64,000 bases of DNA, taken from assembly GCF_016746095.1 (NCBI RefSeq), contig NZ_JAERTY010000009.1:62001-126000 (forward strand), in the 5' to 3' direction. Below, piece by piece: positions 32,016 through 40,788 of this stretch (the stretch's first letter is position 1; each line of letters opens with the position of its first letter). The DNA is from Sphingobacterium faecale. GTDB lineage: Bacteria; Bacteroidota; Bacteroidia; Sphingobacteriales; Sphingobacteriaceae. The notes beneath the pieces were generated by a model that searched no databases, was not told the origin of the DNA, and saw only the letters and a list, made by a program, of their open reading frames with translations. Position numbers and translations under genes: made by a program.

Positions 32016-33401
32016 ATGGCTTTTACAATAAAAAAAATATGCTGTATTGGTGCTGGTTATGTAGGTGGTCCTACGATGTCGGTCATCGCACAACAATGTC
32101 CCGATATACAGATTACCCTAGTAGACATGAATGCGGAACGTATTGCAGCCTGGAATGATCCTGATCTGGACAGGCTTCCTATCTATGAGCCCGGTCTCTC
32201 TGCCATTGTCGAAGAAGCACGCGGCCGGAACCTCTTTTTTTCGACAGATGTAGAGGCCGCTATTGAAGAAGCTGACATGATATTTATTTCTGTCAACACA
32301 CCTACCAAGAACTATGGTAAAGGTAAAGGAATGGCAGCAGATCTAAAATATATTGAACTCTGTGCACGGCAGATTGCAGCTGTTGCCACATCGGACAAGA
32401 TCGTCGTAGAGAAATCTACACTTCCGGTCCGTACTGCTGCTGCATTAAAAAGCATTCTACATAACACGGGATCAGCAGTAAACTTCCATATCCTTTCCAA
32501 TCCTGAGTTTTTGGCCGAAGGGACGGCCGTGCAAGACCTGCTCAATCCAGACCGCGTATTGATCGGGGGAGAAAATAAAGATGCTATCCAAGCACTCGTG
32601 GATATCTATTCGAGATGGGTAGAGACAGACCGTATTTTGACGACCAATCTGTGGTCGTCCGAACTTTCAAAACTGACCGCCAACGCTTTCCTTGCACAAC
32701 GGGTCTCTTCCATAAACTCTATTTCTGAGCTCTGTGAGAAAACAGGTGCTGATGTGCAAGAGGTAGCTCGCGCTATAGGGATGGACTCGAGGATAGGATC
32801 TAAATTTTTAAAAGCTTCTGTAGGCTTTGGTGGTTCCTGTTTTCAAAAAGATATATTGAACCTCGTTTATATTGCACGGACTTACAACCTTCAGGAAGTA
32901 GCGGATTATTGGGAGCAGGTGATCGTCATGAACAATCATCAGAAGCAACGTTTTGCGGACAATATCATCCAGACCTTGTTCAACACCGTCAACGGAAAGA
33001 AAATAGCAATCTTGGGTTGGGCATTTAAGAAAGACACAAATGACACCCGCGAGTCTGCCGCAATCTATGTATCAGACTATCTGCTCAATGAACAAGCTGA
33101 TATTCATGTCTATGACCCAAAGGTACCTGCAGAAAAAGTATTTGTTGACTTGGAGCACCTGAATAGCCGTCCTCTTGATGAAACGCGGCGCCTTGTATCG
33201 GTGAGCGAAGACCCGTATGAAGCCTGTAAAGATGCTCATGCTGTAGCTATCCTTACGGAATGGGACGAGTTCAAAGAATACGACTGGTCTAAAATAAAGC
33301 GTCATATGAAAAGTCCTGCTTTTGTATTTGACGGCCGGAAACTGCTTGATCGAAAACAACTGGAAGATCTAGGCTTTATATATTATGCTATAGGCGAGTA
33401 G
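32016..33401 (+). CDS. ugd: UDP-glucose 6-dehydrogenase
   Basis: This enzyme oxidises UDP-glucose to UDP-glucuronate with two NAD+. The 461-residue length and sequence resemble the eukaryote-like branch: IGAGYVGGPT at residues 10-19, PIYEPGL near 60-66, FISVNTPTK near 89-97, EKSTLPVRTA near 130-139, NPEFLAEGTA near 162-171, and the catalytic Cys in GFGGSCFQKDILNL near 270-283. The C-terminal UDP-binding domain has GWAFKKDTNDTRESAA near 335-350. Its product feeds surface polysaccharides, perhaps the cluster at 2-11 kb. It stands alone. Confidence 0.95.
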   Translation: MAFTIKKICCIGAGYVGGPTMSVIAQQCPDIQITLVDMNAERIAAWNDPDLDRLPIYEPGLSAIVEEARGRNLFFSTDVEAAIEEADMIFISVNTPTKNYGKGKGMAADLKYIELCARQIAAVATSDKIVVEKSTLPVRTAAALKSILHNTGSAVNFHILSNPEFLAEGTAVQDLLNPDRVLIGGENKDAIQALVDIYSRWVETDRILTTNLWSSELSKLTANAFLAQRVSSINSISELCEKTGADVQEVARAIGMDSRIGSKFLKASVGFGGSCFQKDILNLVYIARTYNLQEVADYWEQVIVMNNHQKQRFADNIIQTLFNTVNGKKIAILGWAFKKDTNDTRESAAIYVSDYLLNEQADIHVYDPKVPAEKVFVDLEHLNSRPLDETRRLVSVSEDPYEACKDAHAVAILTEWDEFKEYDWSKIKRHMKSPAFVFDGRKLLDRKQLEDLGFIYYAIGE

Positions 33402-33430
33402 ATCTAAAGTACGCTGCATAGATATTCTAT

Positions 33431-33463
33431 CATAATACCATTGTATATCACAATGATATTATG
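33431..33463. promoter_or_regulatory. Imperfect palindrome upstream of an unknown gene
   Basis: CATAATA...TATTATG outer arms and ATTGT...ACAAT inner arms around ATATC. It starts 30 bp after the dehydrogenase stop and ends 35 bp before the next start. It may be an operator or a weak hairpin; there is no T-run. Confidence 0.4.
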
Positions 33464-33498
33464 TATATTTATGACTTACGAACCAATAAATAGTGCTT

Positions 33499-33885
33499 AT
33501 GAAGCATATTATTTTTGTTGACTCCTCTCATATAGGAATTTTCCTTTTCCGATGTTTTATTTTCGAGAACGACAAGCAAGAAGTCTGCTTCGGTATTTTT
33601 CTTGATAATCACAGTAGCCCTCTGATCTGGTTCGAGCGTGAGGGTACTGATACCGCCTCACTTCACACAAACGAAGAACTCGCACAGCTTATAGGAGAGG
33701 AGACACAATCCGATAAAGAACAACGAAAAAAGAATTTCAAAACCTTTCTCCAATTTGTCAAAGATAGTGAACGTATAGCTTCAAAAATGGTATTTAAAGG
33801 AAGGAAAGTCGAATATCTCAGTAAAAGCCAAGACCTTATCAAAATCAAGAACAATTACATCAACAAAACCAAGACTTCCGTATAG
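33499..33885 (+). CDS. Unknown protein
   Basis: I do not recognise this 128-residue protein. The first half (MKHIIFVDSSHIGIFLFRCF) is hydrophobic with possible beta strands; the second half is highly charged and helical (QSDKEQRKKNFKTFLQF) with Lys-rich end. No signal peptide cleavage site or lipobox is clear, so it is probably cytoplasmic. I prefer ATG 33499 to the GTG two codons earlier. It lies between ugd and the small gene at 34034 with gaps of about 100 and 150 bp, so it is likely a separate unit. Its composition is AT-rich like its neighbours. Confidence 0.6.
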   Translation: MKHIIFVDSSHIGIFLFRCFIFENDKQEVCFGIFLDNHSSPLIWFEREGTDTASLHTNEELAQLIGEETQSDKEQRKKNFKTFLQFVKDSERIASKMVFKGRKVEYLSKSQDLIKIKNNYINKTKTSV

Positions 33886-34033
33886 CCCTAAATATTTCGT
33901 ATTTAGATATTTTGGACTAAATTTGTTATATTTCCTCTATAAAATCTATACGGAACAGCGCTACGGATTCTTTTCCTAGGCTTATGTAGGTTTAATGCAA
34001 AAGAGTGAACACAATATTTAAAATCTAGTTATC

Positions 34034-34369
34034 ATGGACAGCAATAAAAAAAGATATACCTATGACACATTGAGTCAAGCAGTCAACGATCTGCAAAGAA
34101 GAGGTTATACGCACGATTTTCTGATTCCAGACGAAAAAGAATGCATTTATTGTATAGCAAACTCCCTTGAGCTTTCTCCGGAAGAGTTTCAAATTGACGA
34201 AATATATCGCTTCGAAGGAATGACCGATCCCGGAGATGAGAGCATTGTTTTTGCCATAGCCTCAAAAGAGCACCCTATCAAAGGGCTTGTCATCAACAGT
34301 TTTGGAGCGGATTTCGGTTATCGTTCGTCAAAATTGGTAGAAGATCTTTATAAGAAATCAAGAGAATAA
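34034..34369 (+). CDS. Small conserved Bacteroidota protein (often called PRPP synthetase-like)
   Basis: A 111-residue acidic protein starting MDSNKKRYTYDTLSQAVNDLQRRGYTHDF. Relatives in Bacteroidota begin with the same pattern of a helix, RGYT, and an acidic middle. Databases often label them phosphoribosylpyrophosphate synthetase, but none of that enzyme's motifs (such as the PRPP-binding DxDxxG/A loop) can be seen here, so the label is probably wrong. A TAGGTTTA box at 33987-33994 and a TAAATTTG box at 33918-33925 are possible -7 elements. No neighbour suggests a role. Confidence 0.7.
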   Translation: MDSNKKRYTYDTLSQAVNDLQRRGYTHDFLIPDEKECIYCIANSLELSPEEFQIDEIYRFEGMTDPGDESIVFAIASKEHPIKGLVINSFGADFGYRSSKLVEDLYKKSRE

Positions 34370-34437
34370 TCACGTTTTTCCTTTGCTCTTACTACAACAA
34401 AGAAAAAACGTAATATAATTCAGTTAGCTGATTTCTA

Positions 34438-35034
34438 CTATTTAACATTTCTAAGCACACGGTCCAAAGTAGCCACTACGCGCTCTGCATCTTCCTTTTG
34501 ATTAATGTCTAAACCACAAAAAAGGCTACCATTAATAGTGGCGTGCATGGAGAGATAGTAAATACCACTAACCAAAAGAGCTATTAGGGGCTGTACATCT
34601 TCTTTAAAACTTTCCTGTTGTACGATTTTAGTTAGCAATCCATTACCGACTTCATCCCGTTCATCTGCCAATTTGGACAGAATTTTATTTTTTTCACTCA
34701 ATTCCCAGATGAGTAACTGTGTCAACAGTTTATTACTTTTCATCTCTGAAAACTGCCTTTTCAACACTTCGATAACGGCTTCCCAATTTAACTCTTCAGG
34801 TATATCATCAAACGCGTCCGAGAGCCAAAAGTCCTTACTTCTCAAAAAAGCATTGTAAAGGCCCTGCAGATCGCCAAAATGGAAATAAATCAATTTTTTA
34901 TCTACTCCAGATACCTTGCTGATATTTTCGACTTTCAAAGCGACGAAGCCTTCATTAGCCAATATATCTTCCACAGCCTGAAGCAGTTTGCGCTTCGTTG
35001 ATTCTGATTGCAGCGTCTTTTTATTTACTTTCAT
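34438..35034 (-). CDS. TetR-family transcriptional regulator
   Basis: A 198-residue DNA-binding repressor of the TetR/AcrR family. The N-terminal helix-turn-helix spans about 12-60: RKLLQAVEDILANEGF, then VENISKVSGVDKKLIYFHFGD, where the recognition helix and the KxxIYxHF motif are clear. The C-terminal ligand domain is helical and has no recognisable specificity. The natural target of a TetR protein is often a neighbouring divergent gene; here that is the GNAT/phospholipase C pair 400 bp away on the plus strand. No efflux or other typical partner is nearby. Confidence 0.9.
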   Translation of the reverse strand: MKVNKKTLQSESTKRKLLQAVEDILANEGFVALKVENISKVSGVDKKLIYFHFGDLQGLYNAFLRSKDFWLSDAFDDIPEELNWEAVIEVLKRQFSEMKSNKLLTQLLIWELSEKNKILSKLADERDEVGNGLLTKIVQQESFKEDVQPLIALLVSGIYYLSMHATINGSLFCGLDINQKEDAERVVATLDRVLRNVK

Positions 35035-35435
35035 AACATAAATATACTACTAAATATCTTTTTACCAACACCTTTCAGATTTCGTCAAAAATGTATACAA
35101 TTGCCCTTAAACCAAGATTTATTCGTTAATTTTCATAAGAGGTCAATTCCCTTATTTGCACTAATTATTTATTATATTTAGGATAATAAAATTCAATTAT
35201 AGGGTAATTGTTTGACAGATGCTTGGCCCATTCGATCAGAAAAAAATGACTTTTGTAAAAAAGATAGTCCTGAAACTAGCGTTTCAAGACTATACAAACC
35301 AATTATTAACCTAAATTATGAAATTTCTGACTTATCATTATGATAACGTTACTTATACCATATTTATTATATTTTTCATCAAAAAAATATTTCCCGTTTA
35401 AAAGTCTTATTTTTATTATATTGAAAAATAGAACT
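35035..35435. other. Intergenic stretch between TetR gene and GNAT gene
   Basis: About 400 bp, AT-rich, without a convincing gene. It probably holds the divergent promoters of the regulator and the GNAT/phospholipase unit. The only clear structure is the hairpin at 35264-35293. A 32-codon in-frame extension of the GNAT gene (from 35340) is not family-like. Confidence 0.5.
35264..35293 (-). terminator. Hairpin with T-run on the minus strand
   Basis: ATAGTCCTGAAAC pairs with GTTTCAAGACTAT around a TAGC loop, with one mismatch. On the minus strand it is followed by CTTTTTTAC, typical of an intrinsic terminator, yet no minus-strand gene ends here. Confidence 0.6.
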
Positions 35436-35933
35436 ATGATTAAAATAGTAGAAGCAAATCCCAACCATATCCCAATTATACAAGCTCTTGCTACAGAAAT
35501 ATGGCCCATTACTTTCGATAAGATTCTATCTCAAGATCAAATCTCCTATATGATGGAGATGATGTATTCTGATAAAGCTCTCACAGATCAGATGACCTCT
35601 CACGGACATCGATTTCTATTAGCTCAAGAAGACGACTGCCCAGTAGGTTACCTTTCTTTTGAAATTAACTATAAATCAGATAGGAAAACAAAAATTCACA
35701 AAATATACCTATTACCCAAAACGCAGGGACGTGGTCTAGGAAAAAAACTATTCAACCAGGTAAAGCAGATAGCTCTACAGCATGATAACCATACGCTTTC
35801 CCTTAATGTTAATCGAGACAATACCGCCGTTCATTTCTATAAAAAGATCGGGTTCGAGATTGTAGGAGAACAAGATATTGCCATAGGAGACGGCTTCTTG
35901 ATGGAAGATTTTATTATGGAACAACCAATTTAG
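35436..35933 (+). CDS. GNAT-family N-acetyltransferase
   Basis: A 165-residue acetyltransferase of the GNAT fold, probably cytoplasmic. The acetyl-CoA-binding motif appears as LPKTQGRGLGKKLFNQV near residues 107-123 (Q/RxxGxG/A pattern as QGRGLG), followed by LNVNRDNTAVHFYKKIGFEIVGEQ near 135-158, the family's motif B. The ATG at 35436 begins MIKIVEANPNHIP, the usual start; the longer frame from 35340 is hydrophobic and unlike the family. Its TAG stop is immediately followed by the ATG of the phospholipase C gene, so the two are tightly coupled. The substrate is unknown. Confidence 0.9.
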   Translation: MIKIVEANPNHIPIIQALATEIWPITFDKILSQDQISYMMEMMYSDKALTDQMTSHGHRFLLAQEDDCPVGYLSFEINYKSDRKTKIHKIYLLPKTQGRGLGKKLFNQVKQIALQHDNHTLSLNVNRDNTAVHFYKKIGFEIVGEQDIAIGDGFLMEDFIMEQPI

Positions 35934-38399
35934 ATGGAAAGTAGAAGAGATTTTATAAGAAAAGCCGGCCTATTGGCAGGCTCATTTGGGCTCATTAACA
36001 GCCTCCCCCAGTCGATACAGGCTGCATTAAAAATAGATCCGACTTCCGGAAGCACCTATCTGGATGCAGAACACATTGTTATGGTCATGCAGGAAAATCG
36101 TTCTTTCGACCACAGCTACGGGAGTCTCCGAGGTGTCCGTGGATTTAATGACCCAAGAGCGTTAAGGTTGGCCAACGGAAATCCGGTATGGCTTCAGTCT
36201 TATAAAGATGGTCGTACTTATAGCCCTTCTCGGTTAGATATCAAGAATTCAAATGCCGCTTGGACCCAAGACCTACCTCATTCTTGGGAAAACCAAATTG
36301 GCGCATGGAACCACGGTAGATTCGATAATTGGTTGGAGTCAAAACGCTCTGGCAACAAAGCTTACCGAGACCTACCTTTAACATTAGGTTATTACACACG
36401 CGAAGATATTCCTTTCTATTATGCATTTGCAGATGCTTTTACTATCTGCGACCAACATTTTTGCTCATCCATAACCGGCACTACAACCAACAGACACTTC
36501 TTTTGGACAGGTAAATGTATTCCAGAGAAAGGAGCAAAACCTCTCGTCAGGAACTCTGAAGTGTACTTCAACAAAGAGGCCCAGTGGCGTACCTTTCCGG
36601 AGTTGCTTGAAAAACACAAAATAAGCTGGAAAGTATATCAAAATGAAGTCAGTATACAAACAGCGTTAAATGGTCCTGCTGAAAGCTGGCTTGGTAACTT
36701 TACAGACAATAACCTAGAGTGGTTCAGTCAATACAAAATACGTTTCAAAAAAAGCCATATAGATTTTTATAACCGCCGTATCCAAGAGTTACCAACTGAA
36801 ATAGAAGAATTAAAAAAAGAACTGGGAAACCGGAATGAACAAAAGCTAAAACAAAAAATCCAACAGAAAGAACAACAGCTAGTAAGTTTCCAAAGAGAAT
36901 ATGCTAGTTATAATGCAGAAAAATTCGAAGCTCTTGATGACTTTACCAAATCAATACACCAACGTGCTTTCCAGACCAATGAGGGAGACCCTAATTATCA
37001 CGAAATCCAAACTATAGATTTCGAAGGACAAGAGATTACTGTTCCGAAGGGGGATGTGTTACATCAGTTCAGATCCGATGTAAAAAAGGGCCAGTTGCCA
37101 ACAGTATCCTGGCTAGTTGCTCCACAGTATTTTTCAGACCACCCTAGCGCCCCTATGTATGGAGCTTGGTATGTATCAGAAATTCTACAGATCCTCACTG
37201 AAAATCCTGAAATATGGAAAAAAACAATTTTCCTTCTTAACTATGATGAGAATGACGGTTACTTTGACCACGTGCCGCCTTTTGTCGCTCCGAAGCCTGG
37301 AGATACCACAACAGGTCTATGCAGCCCTGATCTCGATTATACAACTGAATACGTCACCAAAGAACAAGAGCTTAACTATGGTATTGATCCTAGTTATGCG
37401 ACAGAAGGTCCTGTAGGTTTAGGATATCGCGTCCCTTTGGTCATAGCTTCCCCTTGGTCACGTGGCGGCTGGGTCAACTCTGAAGTTTGCGACATCACCT
37501 CAACCATTCAATTTATTGAACATTTTGTACAAAAAAAGTTCAACATTAACCTTATTGAAGATAATATCAGCTCTTGGCGCCGAGGTATTACAGGAGACCT
37601 GACTTCTGCATTTAGGACATTTTATGAGGATTCAAATACAATGCCTGACTTTCTAGACCGCAACCAACAAATTTTACAGATCAACAAGGCTCGGGAAAAA
37701 CCTGCTCCCAATAATTTCAAAAAACTGACCGATAGCGAAATCAATAGCATTAAGCAAGGAACAGGAAAACACTTACTCCCCCAACAGGAAAAAGGAACTA
37801 AACCTTCTAATGCACTCCCCTATGAACTATATACGCAAGAAAAAACCAGTAAACACCTCTTTTGCTTAGATTTAGAAGCGAGCAACACATACTTTGGAAA
37901 AAAAGCTGCTGGCGCAGGTTTCAATATATATGCTTACGGTTATAAGGCCGCACGGGCTAACTGGTCTTTTGCTGTATCAGCTGGCACAAAGGTATCTTAT
38001 GACTGGCATCTGCACAACTTTGAAAAAGACATCTATCATCTTGTCTTACATGGCCCTAATGGTTACTACAGAGAATACCGAGGCGATGAGATATCACGGA
38101 CAATTGTGATAGAACAAAGCTATGCAATTGCCTCCTCCGAGCTTTTACTTACCATAAAAAACAAAAGCCGTCAAGACCTGACGCTGGAACTTGTCGACCA
38201 TTATGAAAACGAAAAAAATAAGTTCATAAAGATTGCACCTTCTAACCAACACACCGTCAAGATCAGTACAAAGAAAGCACAGCGCTGGTATGATGTAGAA
38301 ATAAAATGCAGTTCTCCATTAACAACATATAACAGACGCTATGCAGGGAGAATAGAAAACGGAGAAGCTAGTACGACAGACCCATTAATGGGTTTATAA
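35934..38399 (+). CDS. Phospholipase C, phosphocholine-specific type (Tat-exported)
   Basis: An 821-residue enzyme of the PlcH/PlcN acid-phosphatase-like family that cuts phosphatidylcholine or sphingomyelin-type lipids into diacylglycerol/ceramide and phosphocholine. A Tat signal is at the start (SRRDFIRKAGLLAG, residues 3-16). Catalytic-region motifs: VMVMQENRSFDHSYGS near 41-56, DENDGYFDHVPPF near 436-448, and SPWSRGGWVNSEV near 502-514. A coiled-coil-like insert (about 280-325) is rich in Glu, Lys and Gln. Two C-terminal DUF756 domains follow (about 640-720 and 740-815). Related enzymes are virulence factors, but also serve phosphate scavenging. The start ATG follows the GNAT stop directly. 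Confidence 0.93.
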   Translation: MESRRDFIRKAGLLAGSFGLINSLPQSIQAALKIDPTSGSTYLDAEHIVMVMQENRSFDHSYGSLRGVRGFNDPRALRLANGNPVWLQSYKDGRTYSPSRLDIKNSNAAWTQDLPHSWENQIGAWNHGRFDNWLESKRSGNKAYRDLPLTLGYYTREDIPFYYAFADAFTICDQHFCSSITGTTTNRHFFWTGKCIPEKGAKPLVRNSEVYFNKEAQWRTFPELLEKHKISWKVYQNEVSIQTALNGPAESWLGNFTDNNLEWFSQYKIRFKKSHIDFYNRRIQELPTEIEELKKELGNRNEQKLKQKIQQKEQQLVSFQREYASYNAEKFEALDDFTKSIHQRAFQTNEGDPNYHEIQTIDFEGQEITVPKGDVLHQFRSDVKKGQLPTVSWLVAPQYFSDHPSAPMYGAWYVSEILQILTENPEIWKKTIFLLNYDENDGYFDHVPPFVAPKPGDTTTGLCSPDLDYTTEYVTKEQELNYGIDPSYATEGPVGLGYRVPLVIASPWSRGGWVNSEVCDITSTIQFIEHFVQKKFNINLIEDNISSWRRGITGDLTSAFRTFYEDSNTMPDFLDRNQQILQINKAREKPAPNNFKKLTDSEINSIKQGTGKHLLPQQEKGTKPSNALPYELYTQEKTSKHLFCLDLEASNTYFGKKAAGAGFNIYAYGYKAARANWSFAVSAGTKVSYDWHLHNFEKDIYHLVLHGPNGYYREYRGDEISRTIVIEQSYAIASSELLLTIKNKSRQDLTLELVDHYENEKNKFIKIAPSNQHTVKISTKKAQRWYDVEIKCSSPLTTYNRRYAGRIENGEASTTDPLMGL

Positions 38400-38408
38400 G
38401 CCAACAAA

Positions 38409-38440
38409 AAGAGCCTGTCCGTATTACGGTGCAGGCTCTT
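38409..38440 (+). terminator. Hairpin after the phospholipase C gene
   Basis: AAGAGCCTG...CAGGCTCTT stem extended by CCGT/ACGG with a small bulge. The trailing T-run is short, so strength is uncertain. Confidence 0.6.
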
Positions 38441-38469
38441 ACACAATTTGAACAAAAATTACCCAGTTC

Positions 38470-38889
38470 CTATGGGTAGGTCGTTACTACTTTACTCACC
38501 TTCCAGCTGTCCACCTCCTGACTTAGGGTGACATAGTCGACACGAGTAAAGGTTTTGAATTTCATAGTTACTTTAGCTACACAAGCTTTACCACACTCAT
38601 CCAATATTTCATAGCTTGTTTCGCAATCGTATTTTAGTCCTTTATTAGCTTTTAGAAATGTCGTATACTCTCTTTTCCCATAGCTTTTACGATCCACTGC
38701 ATTCATGTACTGAAAGTCATCTGCAAATAGATACTTGTTCAAGTCTGCACTTCCCGAAGTTGCAGCTTCTAGATATGTCACTATAATTTTAGCGGTATTC
38801 ATATCCTTAAGAGGATTTGCAATTGCAAATGAGTTGAAAGATAGCATCATCATAAATGCCATAGCGATTGTTGCGATTGTCTTTTTCAT
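38470..38889 (-). CDS. Secreted NTF2-like (lumazine-binding type) protein
   Basis: A 139-residue protein with a signal peptide (MKKTIATIAMAFMMMLSFNSFA, cut near residue 23-24). The mature part has the small NTF2-like fold pattern of the putative lumazine-binding/DUF4440 type: an initial helix (AKIIVTYLEAATSG), then LFADDFQYMNA, and beta strands ending WKVSKVVTTYP. Two Cys in DECGKACVAK near 100-109 may form a disulfide. I chose ATG 38889; the longer frame to 38943 has an unlikely Lys/Asn-rich lead. A strong promoter lies 99-128 nt upstream. Function unknown, likely periplasmic. Confidence 0.8.
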   Translation of the reverse strand: MKKTIATIAMAFMMMLSFNSFAIANPLKDMNTAKIIVTYLEAATSGSADLNKYLFADDFQYMNAVDRKSYGKREYTTFLKANKGLKYDCETSYEILDECGKACVAKVTMKFKTFTRVDYVTLSQEVDSWKVSKVVTTYP

Positions 38890-38987
38890 TGTTTTATTTT
38901 TTGATATTTTTTTACTTCTGTGATTTATCCGTTCTGCATCCACTATAGGTATCTAAGTCCTTATATTTCCTAGATGTTTTGTTACAC

Positions 38988-39017
38988 CAAAGGTAGATCC
39001 ATATCGTCAGCACCCAA
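38988..39017 (-). promoter_or_regulatory. Promoter of the NTF2-like gene
   Basis: On the minus strand, TTTG (TTG at 39015-39017), a 19-nt spacer and TACCTTTG at 38988-38995. The spacing and both boxes fit the Bacteroidota consensus. A leader of about 90 nt precedes the ATG. Confidence 0.75.
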
Positions 39018-39350
39018 ACGGTGATTAGACCAGGACATCAATTTTCTCGGTGAAACTATTTCATCTATCGGTCAGTTTTCTTGTGTTGCATTTACCGATA
39101 ATCGACATTATAACATCTCCCGATCCAGTCATGCCACTTTTACCAAATTTAACACCAACAACATAAACTACTGACTTACTGACAAATACAAAACAAGATA
39201 ATACTATAACTGTACGATATTGAACACAGGACTGTTCAATATTGATCGGATGGTACCAACTCTATTCTTCAGATACATTATTCAAAGCGTTAATCGACAC
39301 CTTCCATATCAATCTGATACGAAGTTTAATGCTTTCGTTTGGGAATATAG
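39018..39350. other. Gene-free stretch with a palindrome
   Basis: No convincing gene. It contains an inverted repeat, ATATTGAAC and GTTCAATAT around 8 nt (39217-39242), that could be an operator or a hairpin. The frame 39242-39424 is probably not coding; other frames of its right half carry the SusD relic. Confidence 0.5.
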
Positions 39351-39590
39351 AAAGACTTTTCTATTTTAGACTTTCTGGAAGAGTGCCGCAAAGAGCTTTT
39401 TGGCGAGAGTCAGTGCTTATTTGATACCATGCACAACAATATCAAAATAGTGCGAAAGGCAGCGTAGCATAACTCTCCCCTACTTCGGGCAGAGTCCAAA
39501 TCCTTTGACCGCACTTATTTTAAGACTGTGATGGCTATCCCTCGTGGCGAGATCGATGCCAACCCAAACATAAAACAGAATGATGATTAT
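39351..39590 (+). pseudogene. Decayed C-terminus of a RagB/SusD-family gene
   Basis: In the frame beginning at 39351 the translation reads KDFSILDFLEECRKELFGES and, after an in-frame TAG at 39465-39467, ends RTYFKTVMAIPRGEIDANPN then IKQNDDY. This is the C-terminal layout of SusD proteins: an ERRKELFGEGQR-type helix, then a YF...PIP..EIDANP..QN..Y tail. Two SusD proteins in this window end in similar ways (APIPSEELL...LEQND; KQNPGY). Stops at 39348 and 39465 and loss of the terminal stop show it is not functional. The start of the next gene lies inside it in another frame. Confidence 0.72.
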
Positions 39591-40719
39591 TCGACAAATC
39601 ATCCAAGGGTATGTTCGTTCCACCTATAGCAGACATACCTTATGGATTACTTTTTTATTTAGCTTATTCAGTATCGGCAGCCTTACTGCCCAGCAAAACA
39701 CGTTGTCCCAACATGATGGTCCTTATATTCTATACACGTCCGAGCAGCGTAATTTAATAAGCGTTACTGCCGGACAATTAGAAATGCAGCAAGAGAGTGC
39801 CCCGACGTTTGAGGTTGTCTCCGAGAAAGGCGATCACCGGTTTCATGTTACCTTACACCCTATAGAAACTCCTAAAGCGACCTACAAACACAACAGCGAC
39901 ATCCTTGTGCTTTCCGATCCACATGGGGACTTCGACTCCTTTCATTCGATACTGAAAGCTCACCGAGTCATAGGCGAACAGTATCAATGGACCTTTGGAA
40001 ACAAGCACCTTGTTGTGATTGGTGATATCTTTGATCGGGGCGAAGACGTGCTTCCTCTATTTTGGTTACTTTATAAACTGGAGGCCGAAGCGGCTCAAGC
40101 AGGCGGAACGGTTCATTTTCTACTGGGCAATCACGAGGAAATGACTTTACGCGGCAATCTCAAATACGCTAAAGAAAAATATACAACCTTGGCCCAACAG
40201 CTGGGCATCAATTACCAAGAACTCTGGGGCATGGAATCCGAACTGGGGCGATGGCTACTGAGTCGAAATACGATAGAAAAAATTGGTGACCACCTATTTG
40301 TCCATGCAGGATTGAGTGCCGATATTATCGGTGATGTCTGGACCATAAATGCCATCAATGATTCGACACGAGCACATGTGCACCAGAGCAAGGAAGAACG
40401 GGAGCATTCTCCTGCGGCTCGATTTCTATTTGGCAGCAACGGTCCGCTGTGGTATCGTGGTATGGTACGGACAGATGAAAAGTACAATCCGCTAGCTTCC
40501 AGCGACCTGGAGAAGATCCTGAAACAGTATGATGTAAAACACATTTTTGTAGGCCATACCATTTTTCCGGAGGTCACCACTTTTTATAATGGAAAAGTTT
40601 ATGGCGTCAACGTCGCCAACCGATCCAACCGAGAAAAAGGAACCAGTCGCGGACTCTTGATCAAAGGAAACAAACGCTACCTCATCTATGATAATCCGGA
40701 AAAAAAAGACCGGATCTAG
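39580..40719 (+). CDS. Secreted PPP-type metallophosphatase (Shewanella-like phosphatase type)
   Basis: A 379-residue protein with a long N-terminal signal (hydrophobic core about 22-36, cut near SLTAQ at 38), so it acts in the periplasm or outside. The calcineurin-like domain (about 105-360) shows the metal/phosphate motifs in PPP order: SDPHGDFDSF near 109, GDIFDRGEDVLP near 151, LGNHEEM near 190, HAGLSAD near 248 and FVGHT near 326. The spacing is that of the bacterial Shewanella-like phosphatase group, which removes phosphate from proteins or small molecules. Two adjacent ATG codons (39580, 39583) are possible starts. It neighbours a locus of phosphodiester-cleaving enzymes. Confidence 0.88.
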   Translation: MMIIRQIIQGYVRSTYSRHTLWITFLFSLFSIGSLTAQQNTLSQHDGPYILYTSEQRNLISVTAGQLEMQQESAPTFEVVSEKGDHRFHVTLHPIETPKATYKHNSDILVLSDPHGDFDSFHSILKAHRVIGEQYQWTFGNKHLVVIGDIFDRGEDVLPLFWLLYKLEAEAAQAGGTVHFLLGNHEEMTLRGNLKYAKEKYTTLAQQLGINYQELWGMESELGRWLLSRNTIEKIGDHLFVHAGLSADIIGDVWTINAINDSTRAHVHQSKEEREHSPAARFLFGSNGPLWYRGMVRTDEKYNPLASSDLEKILKQYDVKHIFVGHTIFPEVTTFYNGKVYGVNVANRSNREKGTSRGLLIKGNKRYLIYDNPEKKDRI

Positions 40720-40720
40720 C

Positions 40721-40762
40721 AAAAAGAGGAATGCCGTGCTCAATAGCATCATTCCTCTTTTT
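40721..40762. terminator. Bidirectional intrinsic terminator
   Basis: AAAAAGAGGAATG pairs with CATTCCTCTTTTT around a 16-nt loop, right after the phosphatase stop and before the convergent PHP gene's stop. Confidence 0.9.
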
Positions 40763-40788
40763 ATTCCGTTCATTCAATTTACTTTCTC

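Noticed and set aside
34034..34369. Phosphoribosylpyrophosphate synthetase
   Set aside because: The name is used in databases for similar small proteins, but the protein is only 111 residues and none of the enzyme's motifs are visible.
38890..39350. RNA gene in the long gap before the phosphatase
   Set aside because: No tRNA-like arms or known RNA motif could be made out; the only structure is a simple 9-bp inverted repeat and the NTF2-like gene's promoter.
39242..39424. Possible 60-residue gene
   Set aside because: No family pattern. A different frame of the same DNA carries the SusD relic, which explains the region better.
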